DNA of 64,000 bases, from NCBI RefSeq assembly GCF_012328925.1, contig NZ_JAAXLS010000017.1, forward strand, positions 1-64,000. Direction: 5' to 3'. The DNA comes from Amycolatopsis acididurans. GTDB lineage: Bacteria; Actinomycetota; Actinomycetes; Mycobacteriales; Pseudonocardiaceae. This document shows positions 39,478 to 48,126 of this stretch, piece by piece. Below the pieces are notes generated by a model that ran no database searches, was not told where the DNA came from, and saw only the letters and a program-made list of their open reading frames with translations. Within the stretch, counting starts at the first letter, position 1; the number at the start of each line of letters is the position of its first letter. Both the position numbers and the translations under genes were made by a program.

Positions 39478-40776
39478 ATGGCCGCGGTCACGGAAGGAAG
39501 CCAGCGCGGCAGACACCGCCTGACGCGGCCGCGGCAGGGCATGCGCGCGATGGCCGGACGGCTCAGCTGGGGCCTCGGCGACCAGGCGGTGTCCAGCCTC
39601 ACCAACTTCGCCGTCGGGCTCTACGTCGCCCGCTCGCTCGGCGCGACCGCGTTCGGCGTGTTCAGCCTCGCGTGGGTGACCTACGGCGTGATCATCAACG
39701 TGTCCCGCGGCCTGGCCACCGACCCGCTCATGGTGCGGTTCAGCGGCGTCGCGGCCGACGCGTGGCGGACCGCGACGGGGCGCGCGACCGGAACGGCGCT
39801 GCTGGTGGGTGTCGCCAGCGGCGTGCTGAGCGTGCTCGCCGGGCTGGCCATCGGCGGCGCGATCGGGCTCGCCTTCGTGGGCCTCGGCATCGTGCTGCCC
39901 GGCCTGATGCTGCAGGACGCGTGGCGGTTCGCGTTCTTCGCCTCGGGGCACGGGCGTAAGGCGTTCATCAACGACGTGGTGTGGGGCATCGCGCTCGCCC
40001 CGGCGATGCTGCTCGCCGCGAAGAACGGCACCGTGCTCGGGTTCGTCATCGCGTGGGGTGCCTCCGGCGCGGTGGCGGCGGTGTTCGGCGGTTTCCAGGC
40101 GGGTCTGCTGCCGCGGCCGTCCGCGGCGCTGGGCTGGATGCGGGCACAGCGCGACCTGAGCTTCCGCTATCTCGTCGAGAACGTCAGCAACAGTGGCGCC
40201 TCGCAGATCAAGTCCTACGGGCTGGGCGCGATCGCGGGCCTGGCCGCGGTCGGCACGGTGCGCGGCGCGGAGCTGTTGCAGGGCCCGTTCCAGGCGTTGC
40301 TGATGGGACTGTCGCTGGTGACGGTCGCGGAGGCCGCCCGTGTCCTGCGCAAGTCGGGGCGCCGGCTGTGGCAGTTCTGCCTGCTGCTGGGCGCGGGCCA
40401 GGCGGCCGCGGCGCTGCTGTGGGGCATGGCGCTGCTGTTCCTGCTGCCCGAATGGGTCGGTGTGCACCTGCTCGGTTCGGTGTGGCCGGGCGCGTCACAG
40501 CTGATCGTGCCGACCACGTTCTCGGTGGTGGGCGCGAGCTTCTCCACCGGGGCCGCGTCCGGGCTGCGCGCGCTGGGCCAGTCGAAACGAAGCCTGCGCT
40601 CGCAGCTGTTCTCGTCGCTGCTCTACGCGTCGTTCGCGCTCGCGGGCGCCGCGGCCGACGGTGCCGTCGGGGCGGCGTGGGGCACCGCCGCCGCCACCCT
40701 CACCGGTTCGATCCTCTGGTGGTTCCAGCTGCGGCTGGGGCTGCGCCAGTACTCCGCGGAAATGAGGACCTCATGA
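39478..40776 (+). CDS. Wzx-type polysaccharide flippase
   Basis: A 432-residue integral membrane protein with about 12 transmembrane helices and the MOP/Wzx family N-terminus LSWGLGDQAVSSLTNFAVGL then YVARSLGATAFGVFSLAW. It would flip undecaprenyl-linked repeat units across the membrane for the Wzy polymerase encoded at 48123-49322. There is a basic cytoplasmic N-terminal extension of about 25 residues. The stop overlaps the GT2 start as ATGA. Confidence 0.87.
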   Translation: MAAVTEGSQRGRHRLTRPRQGMRAMAGRLSWGLGDQAVSSLTNFAVGLYVARSLGATAFGVFSLAWVTYGVIINVSRGLATDPLMVRFSGVAADAWRTATGRATGTALLVGVASGVLSVLAGLAIGGAIGLAFVGLGIVLPGLMLQDAWRFAFFASGHGRKAFINDVVWGIALAPAMLLAAKNGTVLGFVIAWGASGAVAAVFGGFQAGLLPRPSAALGWMRAQRDLSFRYLVENVSNSGASQIKSYGLGAIAGLAAVGTVRGAELLQGPFQALLMGLSLVTVAEAARVLRKSGRRLWQFCLLLGAGQAAAALLWGMALLFLLPEWVGVHLLGSVWPGASQLIVPTTFSVVGASFSTGAASGLRALGQSKRSLRSQLFSSLLYASFALAGAAADGAVGAAWGTAAATLTGSILWWFQLRLGLRQYSAEMRTS

Positions 40777-41717
40777 CCACCGTCCCCCGGCTCAGCGTCG
40801 GTCTTCCCGTGTACAACGGCGAGGACTACCTCGCGGAGGCGCTCGACGCGCTGCTCGGCCAGACCTTCGAGGACTTCGAGCTGGTCATCTCCGACAACGC
40901 CTCGTCCGACGGCACGGAGGAGATCTGCCGCACCTATCTGGCCAAGGACTCGCGCATCCGGTACCTGCGGCTGGAGCAGAACATCGGCGCGGCGGGCAAC
41001 CACAACTACGTGTTCGGCCAGTGCCGGGGCGAGCTGTTCAAATGGGGCTCGCACGACGACCTCTACGGCCGCGATCTGCTGAAGCGGTGCGTGGAGGCGC
41101 TCGACGAGCGGCCTTCGGTGATCCTCGCGCACGTGCACAACGCGGTCATCGACGGGGAAGGCAACGTCACCTACCCGTTCGACTACCGGCTGGAGACCGA
41201 CTCGCCGCGGGCGCCGGTGCGGTTCCGCAGCCTGCTGTTCGAACCCGGCGGCGACGACTTCTACGGCGTCATGCGCGCCGACGTGCTGCGGCGGGTCAAA
41301 CCCCACGACAGCTACCACCACGCCGACCGCACGTTCGTCGCGGAGATCGCCCTGCACGGGCCGTTCCACCAGGTGCCGGAGCTGCTGTACTTCCGCCGCG
41401 ACCACCCGGGCCGCGCGGAACGGGCGAATCCCACGCTGCGCAAGCGCTGCGCCAACCTCGACCCGAAGCGCGCGGACAAGCTGCGGCATCCGATGGTGCG
41501 GCTGCTCGGCGAGTACGTGCTCGGTTTCGTCGGCGCGATCCGGCGCGCGCCGCTGTCCGCAGCCGAGCGGACCGAGTGCTACCGCTACCTGCTCGAATGG
41601 GCCACGAGCCGGGCGCGCGGCGGCGGGGGCGAGCGCATCGAGGACCGGGCTCCGGTCGACTTCCAGGAGTTCTCCATCGACGACATCGTCGCGGGCCGGG
41701 AGGGCCGGGTGCGATGA
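40773..41717 (+). CDS. GT2 family glycosyltransferase
   Basis: A 314-residue GT-A glycosyltransferase. PRLSVGLPVYNGEDYLAEAL and FELVISDNASSDGTEEICR form the nucleotide-sugar site, GSHDDLYGRDLLKRC contains the metal-binding Asp pair, and HADRTFVAEIALHG follows in the acceptor region. It is soluble and inverting, adding one sugar to the lipid-linked repeat unit. ATGA overlaps with the flippase gene upstream and the pyruvyl-transferase gene downstream. Confidence 0.9.
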   Translation: MTTVPRLSVGLPVYNGEDYLAEALDALLGQTFEDFELVISDNASSDGTEEICRTYLAKDSRIRYLRLEQNIGAAGNHNYVFGQCRGELFKWGSHDDLYGRDLLKRCVEALDERPSVILAHVHNAVIDGEGNVTYPFDYRLETDSPRAPVRFRSLLFEPGGDDFYGVMRADVLRRVKPHDSYHHADRTFVAEIALHGPFHQVPELLYFRRDHPGRAERANPTLRKRCANLDPKRADKLRHPMVRLLGEYVLGFVGAIRRAPLSAAERTECYRYLLEWATSRARGGGGERIEDRAPVDFQEFSIDDIVAGREGRVR

Positions 41718-42877
41718 GCAGGATCGGGCTGTTCGGGTTGCTCGGATCGGGCAATCTCGGCAACGACGGATCGCTGGAGGCGGTGCTGCGGTACCTGCGC
41801 ACCGAGCATCCCGATGCCGAACTGCACGCGATGTGCGGCGGTCCGGCCGCGGTGTCGGCGCGCTTCGGCCTCGACGCGGTTCCGCTCAACTGGTACGGCG
41901 GCGAGTACCGGACGGCGTCCACCGTGCGCTCGATCGCGGCGAAGGGGCTGGGCAAGCTCGTCGACGTGGTCCGCACGGCCGCCTGGGTGCGCAGGCAGGA
42001 CGTCGTGATCGTGCCGGGCATGGGCGTGCTGGAGGCCACGCTTCCGTTGCGGCCGTGGGGATTTCCGTACTCGCTGCTGCTGTTGTGCGCGGCCGGCAGG
42101 CTCATGGGCACGAAGGTCGCGCTGGTGAGCGTCGGGGCGAACGTCATCAACGACCGGGCCACCCGCGCGGTGGTGAAGCTCGCGGCGCGGCTGGCCTCGT
42201 ACCGGTCCTACCGCGACGAGATCTCGCGCGACGCGATGCGGGCCATGGGCGTGGACACGTCACGGGACGACGTCTACCCGGACCTTGCCTTCGGGCTTCC
42301 CGTGCCGTCCGCGGCCGCCACCCCGGGCACCGTGGGCGTCGGCGTGATGGCCTTCCGCGGCGGCAACGACGACCGTTCGCGGGCCGAGGAGATCTACCGT
42401 TCCTACGTCGACGGGATGACACGCTTCGTCCGCTGGCTGACCGAGAACGGCAGGCAGGTGCGGCTGTTCAGCGGCGATGAGGTGGACCGGCCCGTGGTGG
42501 ACCAGATCGTCGCCGAGACCGGGGCCACCGCCTCCCAGGCGTCCTCTTTGGACGATCTGATGCGCGAGATGGCGGCGGTGGACGCCGTGGTCGCCACGCG
42601 CTACCACAACGTGCTGTGCGCGCTGCGGGTGTGCCGCCCGACGATCTCGGTGGGTTACGCGGCCAAGAATCAGGTGCTGCTGGCGGAGATGGGGCTCGGC
42701 GAGTTCACCCACCCGGCGCGCTCGGTCGACGCCGCGCAGCTCATCGAGCAGTTCATCGAGCTGGAACGGCGCTCGGACGAGCTGAAACAGACGCTGGCGC
42801 AGCGCAACGCCGTGTCCGAGCAACGGCTCAAGCAGCAGTTCGCCGCATTGTCCGCGATTGTCGAGGGGAAGCCATGA
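41714..42877 (+). CDS. polysaccharide pyruvyl transferase family protein
   Basis: A 387-residue protein of the PF04230 (WcaK/CsaB) family. The N-terminal GLFGLLGSGNLGNDGSLEAV is the diagnostic glycine-rich start. Other features are VIVPGMGVLE, VALVSVGANVIND, GVMAFRGGNDDR and the C-terminal VATRYHNVLCALRVCRPTI. It would add a ketal-linked pyruvate from phosphoenolpyruvate to a sugar, giving the polymer negative charge. ATGA overlaps on both sides place it in one tightly coupled operon. Confidence 0.9.
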   Translation: MSRIGLFGLLGSGNLGNDGSLEAVLRYLRTEHPDAELHAMCGGPAAVSARFGLDAVPLNWYGGEYRTASTVRSIAAKGLGKLVDVVRTAAWVRRQDVVIVPGMGVLEATLPLRPWGFPYSLLLLCAAGRLMGTKVALVSVGANVINDRATRAVVKLAARLASYRSYRDEISRDAMRAMGVDTSRDDVYPDLAFGLPVPSAAATPGTVGVGVMAFRGGNDDRSRAEEIYRSYVDGMTRFVRWLTENGRQVRLFSGDEVDRPVVDQIVAETGATASQASSLDDLMREMAAVDAVVATRYHNVLCALRVCRPTISVGYAAKNQVLLAEMGLGEFTHPARSVDAAQLIEQFIELERRSDELKQTLAQRNAVSEQRLKQQFAALSAIVEGKP

Positions 42878-43416
42878 AAGCGATTCCGGTGCCGGCGATC
42901 TCCGGCGCGCACCTGTTCGAGCCCACCCCGCACGTCGACGAGCGCGGGTTCTTCAGCCGCACCTTCGACAAGGAGGTGATGCGCTCGGTCGGCATCGATC
43001 CGGACGGTTTCGTCCAGGACAGCGTGTCCCGGTCCCGCAAGGGGGTGCTGCGGGGTATGCACCTGCGCTCGGGCGCGGGCGAGGCGAAGCTCGTGCGCTG
43101 CTCCTACGGCGAGGTCTTCGACGTCGTCGTCGATCTGCGGCCGGACTCTCCGACCTTCCGCAACCAGGAGTACTTCGAGCTGTCCGGGCAGACCCAGGTG
43201 TCGCTCTACATCCCGGCGGGCTGCGCACACGGGTTCCAGGCACTGACCGATCCGGCGGACGTGTCGTACCGGATCGACCGCGAGCACGATCCCGCCGAGG
43301 ACGTGACGATCGCCTTCGACGACCCGGAGCTGGCCATTCCGTGGCCGCTGCCGGTCACCATGATGTCCGAGCGGGACCGGCTGGCGCCTTCGCTCGCCCA
43401 GGTCTTAGGGAGATGA
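42874..43416 (+). CDS. dTDP-4-dehydrorhamnose 3,5-epimerase-like protein
   Basis: A 180-residue RmlC-type cupin. HVDERGFFSRTFDKEVM, VLRGMHLRSGAGEAKLVRC with the catalytic His and VDLRPDSPTFRNQEYFELSG match the family, and IPAGCAHGFQALTD is the barrel end. It epimerises C-3 and/or C-5 of a 4-keto-6-deoxy-sugar nucleotide. Since rmlA, rmlB and rmlD are absent here, it probably serves the C-methylated sugar rather than rhamnose. The ATG overlaps the upstream stop. Confidence 0.9.
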   Translation: MKAIPVPAISGAHLFEPTPHVDERGFFSRTFDKEVMRSVGIDPDGFVQDSVSRSRKGVLRGMHLRSGAGEAKLVRCSYGEVFDVVVDLRPDSPTFRNQEYFELSGQTQVSLYIPAGCAHGFQALTDPADVSYRIDREHDPAEDVTIAFDDPELAIPWPLPVTMMSERDRLAPSLAQVLGR

Positions 43417-43419
43417 CCC

Positions 43420-44724
43420 ATGCGGACCGGTGAGCTACCCCGATCGTGCGCCGCGAACGAGCGGCTGCACGCGCTGATCCCCGGTGGCGGGCACACCTAC
43501 GCCAAGGGGGAGGACCAGTTCCCGGAGGGGCTGGCCCCGGTGATCACGCACGGCCGCGGCGCGCACGTGTGGGACGTCGACGGCAACGACTACATCGAGT
43601 ACGGCTCGGGCCTGCGGGCGGTGAGCCTCGGCCACGCGCATCCACGCGTCGTCGAGGCGGTGCGGCGCGAACTCGAGCGCGGTTCGAACTTCGTCCGCCC
43701 CTCGGTCCTCGAAATCGAGGCGGCGGAACGTTTTCTGGCCACCGTGCCGACGGCGGAGATGGTCAAGTTCGCGAAGAACGGGTCCGACGTGACCACGGCC
43801 GCGGTCCGCCTCGCCCGGGCGCACACCGGGCACACGCGGGTCGCGGTCTGCCGGGAGCAGCCGTTCTTCTCCACCGACGACTGGTTCATCGGCACCACCC
43901 CGATGGACGCCGGCATCCCGGGTCAGCCCACGATCTCCTTCCCCTACGGCGATCTCGCGGCGACCGAGCAGGTGTTGCGCGGCGGGGATGTGGCGTGCCT
44001 GATCCTGGAGGTGGAGACGCAGACCGCGCCGCCGCCGGGATACCTCACCGGGCTGCGGGAGCTCGCCCACCGCTACGGCGCACTGCTGATCTTCGACGAG
44101 ATGATCACGGGTTTCCGCTGGTCGGAGGCCGGTGCGCAGGGGCTCTACGGGGTCCAGCCGGACCTGTCGACGTTCGGCAAGGCCCTCGGCAACGGTTTCG
44201 CCGTGTCGGCGCTGGCCGGAAGACGCGAGATCATGGAGCTGGGCGGGCTGCGCGACCCGCGGGAGCGGGTGTTCCTGCTGTCGACCACGCACGGGGCGGA
44301 GACGCATTCGCTGGCGGCGGCGATGGCGGTGATGGACACCTACGCCGAGGAGGGGATCATCGCGCGGCTGCACGAGCTGGGCGGGCGGCTCGCGGACGGG
44401 GTGCGTGCGGTCGCGGCCGGCATGGGTGTCGCCGACCACGTCCAGGTGCGGGGCCGGGCGAGCAACCTCGTGTTCGCCACGCTCGGGCCCGATCTGCGGC
44501 CCTCGCCGCAGTACCGCACGTTGTTCATGCGGCAGCTGATCACCGGCGGCGTGCTCGGACCGTCCTTTGTGGTCAGCAGTGCCCTGTCCGAAGAGGACAT
44601 CGACAGAACGGTGGACACGGTCGCGCAGGCGTGCGCGGTCTACCGCAAGGCGCTCGACGCGGACGACCCAGCCGCCTGGATGGGCGGGCGCGCGGTCAAG
44701 CCGGTGTTCCGCAAGTACGCGTAG
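43420..44724 (+). CDS. class III aminotransferase (glutamate-1-semialdehyde aminotransferase-like)
   Basis: A 434-residue PLP enzyme of fold type I, subgroup II. HVWDVDGNDYIEYGSGLRAV, KFAKNGSDVTTAAVRLARA, LIFDEMITGFRWSEAGAQGL with the PLP-binding Asp, and STFGKALGNGF with the Schiff-base Lys are present. The resemblance is to HemL, but its place at the end of a nucleotide-sugar operon and the lack of tetrapyrrole genes suggest transamination of a keto sugar or a side-chain amine. It follows the epimerase after 3 nt. Confidence 0.88.
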   Translation: MRTGELPRSCAANERLHALIPGGGHTYAKGEDQFPEGLAPVITHGRGAHVWDVDGNDYIEYGSGLRAVSLGHAHPRVVEAVRRELERGSNFVRPSVLEIEAAERFLATVPTAEMVKFAKNGSDVTTAAVRLARAHTGHTRVAVCREQPFFSTDDWFIGTTPMDAGIPGQPTISFPYGDLAATEQVLRGGDVACLILEVETQTAPPPGYLTGLRELAHRYGALLIFDEMITGFRWSEAGAQGLYGVQPDLSTFGKALGNGFAVSALAGRREIMELGGLRDPRERVFLLSTTHGAETHSLAAAMAVMDTYAEEGIIARLHELGGRLADGVRAVAAGMGVADHVQVRGRASNLVFATLGPDLRPSPQYRTLFMRQLITGGVLGPSFVVSSALSEEDIDRTVDTVAQACAVYRKALDADDPAAWMGGRAVKPVFRKYA

Positions 44725-44830
44725 GTGTGGAATTCACTGACCGGCGCCGCACGCTGATCATGCGATGGCGCAGGCAGTCCGCGCTTCCGGGTGATCTCAT
44801 CGCGGCCGCGGGCTGCGTAGCTTGTGCCGC

Positions 44831-46312
44831 ATGGTTCGTGGCCTGTCGATCCTGACCTGCGCTGTGCTGCTCTCGCTCGGGCCGACTCCGGTCGCGGCCG
44901 CAGCCCCTGCCGGCGCGGTGTGCGATCACCTGCCCGCGACGGCTCCGGCCGCGCCCGCCGGGGCGGTCGTGGTCCGTGCGGCGGACAACGAGCTGGCGGT
45001 GCGGACACAGGAAAGCCCGCCGGGCACGACGTTCTGGCTCGGTCCGGGCACGTACACGCTCGGCGGCGATCCCTACGGCCAGGTCGCGCCCAAGGACGGC
45101 GACACCTACCTCGGCGCGCCCGGTGCGGTCCTCGACGGGCGCGGGACCCTCGACGGGCGCGGGACGAACATGGCCGCGTTCACCGGGCGGGCGCGGGATG
45201 TCACGATCCGCGGGCTGACCGTGCGCGGGTTCGCCGCCCCACAGGACCAGGGCGTGGTCAACCACGACTCCGGCGACGGCTGGGTGATCGAGAACAACAC
45301 GATCGAGGACAACCGCGGCGCCGGGCTGATGGCCGGGGCGCGGCAGGTCGTGCGCGGCAACTGCCTGCGTGACAACGGCCAGTACGGGCTCAACGCCTAC
45401 CAGTCGTGGGACGGGATCACCGGGCTGGTGGTGGAGGGCAACGAGATCGCCGGCAACAACACCGACGACTGGGAGACGCGGGTGCCCGGCTGCGGGTGCA
45501 GCGGTGGCGCGAAGTTCTGGGCGGTCAACGGCGCCGACATTCAGCACAACTGGGTGCACGGCAACCACGGTCCTGGCTTGTGGGCCGACACGAACGACAA
45601 CGATTTCCTGATCGTGGACAACACCATCGAGGACAACGACGCCGAGGCGGTGTTCTACGAGATCAGCTACAACCTCGTGCTGCGGGACAACGTGTTCCGG
45701 CGCAACAACATCGTGGCGGGCAAGGCCCGCGCCGCGCGGGGCGACAACTTCCCGTCGGCGGCGGTCTACCTCTCCGAGTCCGGAGGCGAGCCACGGGTGC
45801 CCGCCCGCACGTCGTCGGTGCAGATTTCGGGAAACACGTTCGAGGACAACTGGTCGGGCATCACGTTGTGGGAGAACGCCGACCGGTTCTGCGACAGTCC
45901 GGCCAACACGTCCTCCGGCTACTGCACGCTGCTGGTGCGGGACCGTTCCACCTGCGTCCAGCCGGGGATCGCCACCCGCCCGCTCTACGACGACTGCCGG
46001 TGGAAGACCCAGCGCGTCGCGATCACCGGCAACACCTTCCGCGTGTCGGACGCCCTGTGCGGGGACGGCTTGTGTGCCCGGATGGCGATCCTGTCCAACT
46101 ACGGCAGCTACCCGGACTGGTCGCCGTACCGGGGCACGGTGGTGCAGGACGCGATCCTGTCGCAGGGCAACGTCTGGCGCGGCAACACCTACTCGGGTAC
46201 GTGGACGTACGTGCCGCACGACACCTCGCGACGGGTGTCCGCCGCCGAGTGGCAGTCGGCCTACGGGCAGGACGCGTGCAGTTCCTTCACCGGCGCAGCA
46301 CCGTCGTGCTGA
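44831..46312 (+). CDS. secreted right-handed beta-helix protein
   Basis: A 493-residue exported protein with a Sec signal peptide (MVRGLSILTCAVLLSLG, cleavage after VAAA). The body is a right-handed parallel beta-helix with repeated turns such as VIENNTIEDN, GLVVEGNEIAGNN, NWVHGNHGPGLWADTN and VQISGNTFEDNWSGI. Such folds form polysaccharide lyases, epimerases and glycan-binding proteins. I do not see the DPHD motif of alginate C5-epimerases. It is strikingly similar to the lipoprotein at 49322-50833, including NHDSGDGWV, DDWETR and cysteine-rich PGCGC. The ATG at 44831 is chosen over upstream TTG. Its end overlaps the PAP2 gene tail-to-tail by 26 nt. Confidence 0.85.
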   Translation: MVRGLSILTCAVLLSLGPTPVAAAAPAGAVCDHLPATAPAAPAGAVVVRAADNELAVRTQESPPGTTFWLGPGTYTLGGDPYGQVAPKDGDTYLGAPGAVLDGRGTLDGRGTNMAAFTGRARDVTIRGLTVRGFAAPQDQGVVNHDSGDGWVIENNTIEDNRGAGLMAGARQVVRGNCLRDNGQYGLNAYQSWDGITGLVVEGNEIAGNNTDDWETRVPGCGCSGGAKFWAVNGADIQHNWVHGNHGPGLWADTNDNDFLIVDNTIEDNDAEAVFYEISYNLVLRDNVFRRNNIVAGKARAARGDNFPSAAVYLSESGGEPRVPARTSSVQISGNTFEDNWSGITLWENADRFCDSPANTSSGYCTLLVRDRSTCVQPGIATRPLYDDCRWKTQRVAITGNTFRVSDALCGDGLCARMAILSNYGSYPDWSPYRGTVVQDAILSQGNVWRGNTYSGTWTYVPHDTSRRVSAAEWQSAYGQDACSSFTGAAPSC

Positions 46313-46967
46313 GCTTGTCCACGGCGAGGGCGACCGGCGGCGCGATCGCGAGCGCGGTGCAGAAACCGCCGACGGCGTCGGTGACGTAGTGCGCGGAGAG
46401 GGCGACCTCGCCCCAGCCCATGACGACCGCCGCGAGCAGCGCGAGGCCGAGAACGAGCACGGTGCCGCGCACCGCGCCGAGCGCGAGCCGTCCGGCCAGC
46501 AGCATCCCGATGACCAGCGCCATCGCCGTCGCGAACGCGGTGTGCCCGCTCGGGAACGACAGGTACACCTCGTGGATCCGCCTGCCGACGACCGGTTTGA
46601 GCAGGGTCGTCGCGGCGACGGTGAGACCGGGCCCGGCGACGACCAGCAGCGCCGACCGTGGGCGCGCGGCCAGTACGAACGCGACCGTGAGCACGACGAA
46701 CACGATCGTGGATCCGGCCGGCTCGCCGAGGAAGTCGATCGCGTTGGCGAGGTACCAGACCGCGCCGTGCAGCCACACGATCGGCGCCGCCCACTCGTCG
46801 TCCACCGCGCCGGCGTGCGCGATGCCCAGCACCAGCACGACGATCGCGGCGAGCCCGGCCGTGACCGACAACGGCAGGCGCAACGGGCGCGGCATCGCCG
46901 GCGGCGCGGAGGCAAGGTTCACGCTGGGCACAACGGGTCTGCGCCGCTGGTCGTTGCTAGGCGCCAC
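46287..46967 (-). CDS. PAP2 superfamily membrane phosphatase
   Basis: A 226-residue membrane phosphatase with about six helices and the three-part active site: KPVVGRRIHEVYLSF, FPSGHTAFATAM and ALSAHYVTDAVGG (the Arg of the usual S-R-x5-H-x3-D motif is not at its normal place, reading LSAHYVTD). It probably recycles undecaprenyl diphosphate released by polymer assembly. It starts at a GTG that overlaps the upstream GT4 gene by 11 nt and is the last gene of the leftward exopolysaccharide unit. Confidence 0.85.
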   Translation of the reverse strand: MAPSNDQRRRPVVPSVNLASAPPAMPRPLRLPLSVTAGLAAIVVLVLGIAHAGAVDDEWAAPIVWLHGAVWYLANAIDFLGEPAGSTIVFVVLTVAFVLAARPRSALLVVAGPGLTVAATTLLKPVVGRRIHEVYLSFPSGHTAFATAMALVIGMLLAGRLALGAVRGTVLVLGLALLAAVVMGWGEVALSAHYVTDAVGGFCTALAIAPPVALAVDKLSTTVLRR

Positions 46968-48126
46968 GAATCGCCTCGTCGTATCCGGCGAGCAGTCGGT
47001 CCAGGCCCACCGACGGGGTGAAGTCCTTCTCGTACCGCACGCGGGCCGCCTCGCCCATCTCGCGGTTGCGCGCGGGCTCAGCGGCGCGACGGAGCGCTTC
47101 GGCGAGTGCGTGGGCGTCGCCCGGGTGGTACAGCAGGCCGGAGACCTTGTGCTCGATCAGCTCGACGAACGCGCCGTGCGCGGGCGCGACCGCGGGTACG
47201 TCGGCGGCCATCGCCTCCACCACGACCAGTCCGAACGCCTCCAGCCAGGCCGAGGGGGCGACCACCGCGACCGCGTTGGCCATCAGGCGTTGACACTCCT
47301 GTTTGCCGCGCAGGCCCAGGTAGTGGACGTCGGGACGGGCTTGTGCCCACTGGGCGACCTCGTCCTGCAGCGGGCCGGCGCCCGCCAGCACAAGGGGGAC
47401 CCCGGTCGAGGCGCGCTCCCACGCCCGCATCAGCACGCGGACGCCCTTCTCCTCGCTCATGCGGCCGAGGAACAGGAAATGCTCGCCGGGCAGGGAGCGG
47501 CGCAGGCCGGGATCGGGGATGAAGTTGTGCTTCACGGTCATCCGCGATTCCGGCATTCCCGCCCGCACCAGCAGCCGGCGCTGGGCGTCGGAGATGCAGA
47601 AGAACCGCGAGATGCCCGTCCACCAGCGGCGGCGGTTCATCGCGACGCTCAACGCCATCGGCGCCGTGGCCAGGCGCGACGAGCGATAACAGCCGTGCGC
47701 CAAGGCGGGCAACGGCTGCCTGCCCACGCATTCGCCGCAGATCTCGCCGTCGCGGAACAGCGTGCCGGGCGGGCACACCATGCCGTAGTTGTGCAGCGTC
47801 GCCACCGCGGGTACGCGAGCGTCCTGACACGCCGCGACGACCGACGGGGACAGCAACGGGAACGTGTTGTGGATGTGCACCACATCCGGCCGCTCGCGCC
47901 GCAGTTCCGCGGCCAGATCCCTGCGGCTGGCGGGGTTCCACGGCACCCGCAACGGGACGGCCCCCTTGGCGGGCAGCGACATCGACGCTATGTCGTCGCT
48001 GCGTCGTTCGAACAGGCGCACGTCGTGGCCGGCCGACCGCAGCAGGTCGATCTCCTGGTCCACGACGTGGTTCTCGCCGCTGGGCTGCTCCGAGCGATAG
48101 CGGTTGTGGACTACCAGAACTCTCAC
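46957..48126 (-). CDS. GT4 family glycosyltransferase with a four-cysteine cluster
   Basis: A 389-residue GT-B glycosyltransferase. The N-terminal VLVVHNRYRSEQPSGENHVV and DVVHIHNTFPLLSPSVV, followed by a loop with Cys118, Cys130, Cys133 and Cys146 (MVCPPG, EICGEC, HGCYR), form a zinc-knuckle-like insert also seen in some capsule GT4 enzymes. The donor domain has FLFLGRMSEEKGVRVL and the EX7E motif in EAFGLVVVEAMAADVP. It overlaps the Wzy gene by 4 nt and the PAP2 gene by 11 nt. Confidence 0.9.
   Translation of the reverse strand: MRVLVVHNRYRSEQPSGENHVVDQEIDLLRSAGHDVRLFERRSDDIASMSLPAKGAVPLRVPWNPASRRDLAAELRRERPDVVHIHNTFPLLSPSVVAACQDARVPAVATLHNYGMVCPPGTLFRDGEICGECVGRQPLPALAHGCYRSSRLATAPMALSVAMNRRRWWTGISRFFCISDAQRRLLVRAGMPESRMTVKHNFIPDPGLRRSLPGEHFLFLGRMSEEKGVRVLMRAWERASTGVPLVLAGAGPLQDEVAQWAQARPDVHYLGLRGKQECQRLMANAVAVVAPSAWLEAFGLVVVEAMAADVPAVAPAHGAFVELIEHKVSGLLYHPGDAHALAEALRRAAEPARNREMGEAARVRYEKDFTPSVGLDRLLAGYDEAIRGA

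Noticed and set aside
44831-46312. Alginate C5-epimerase (AlgG) assignment for the beta-helix protein
   Set aside because: The fold is compatible, but the diagnostic DPHD catalytic motif is not present in either paralogue.
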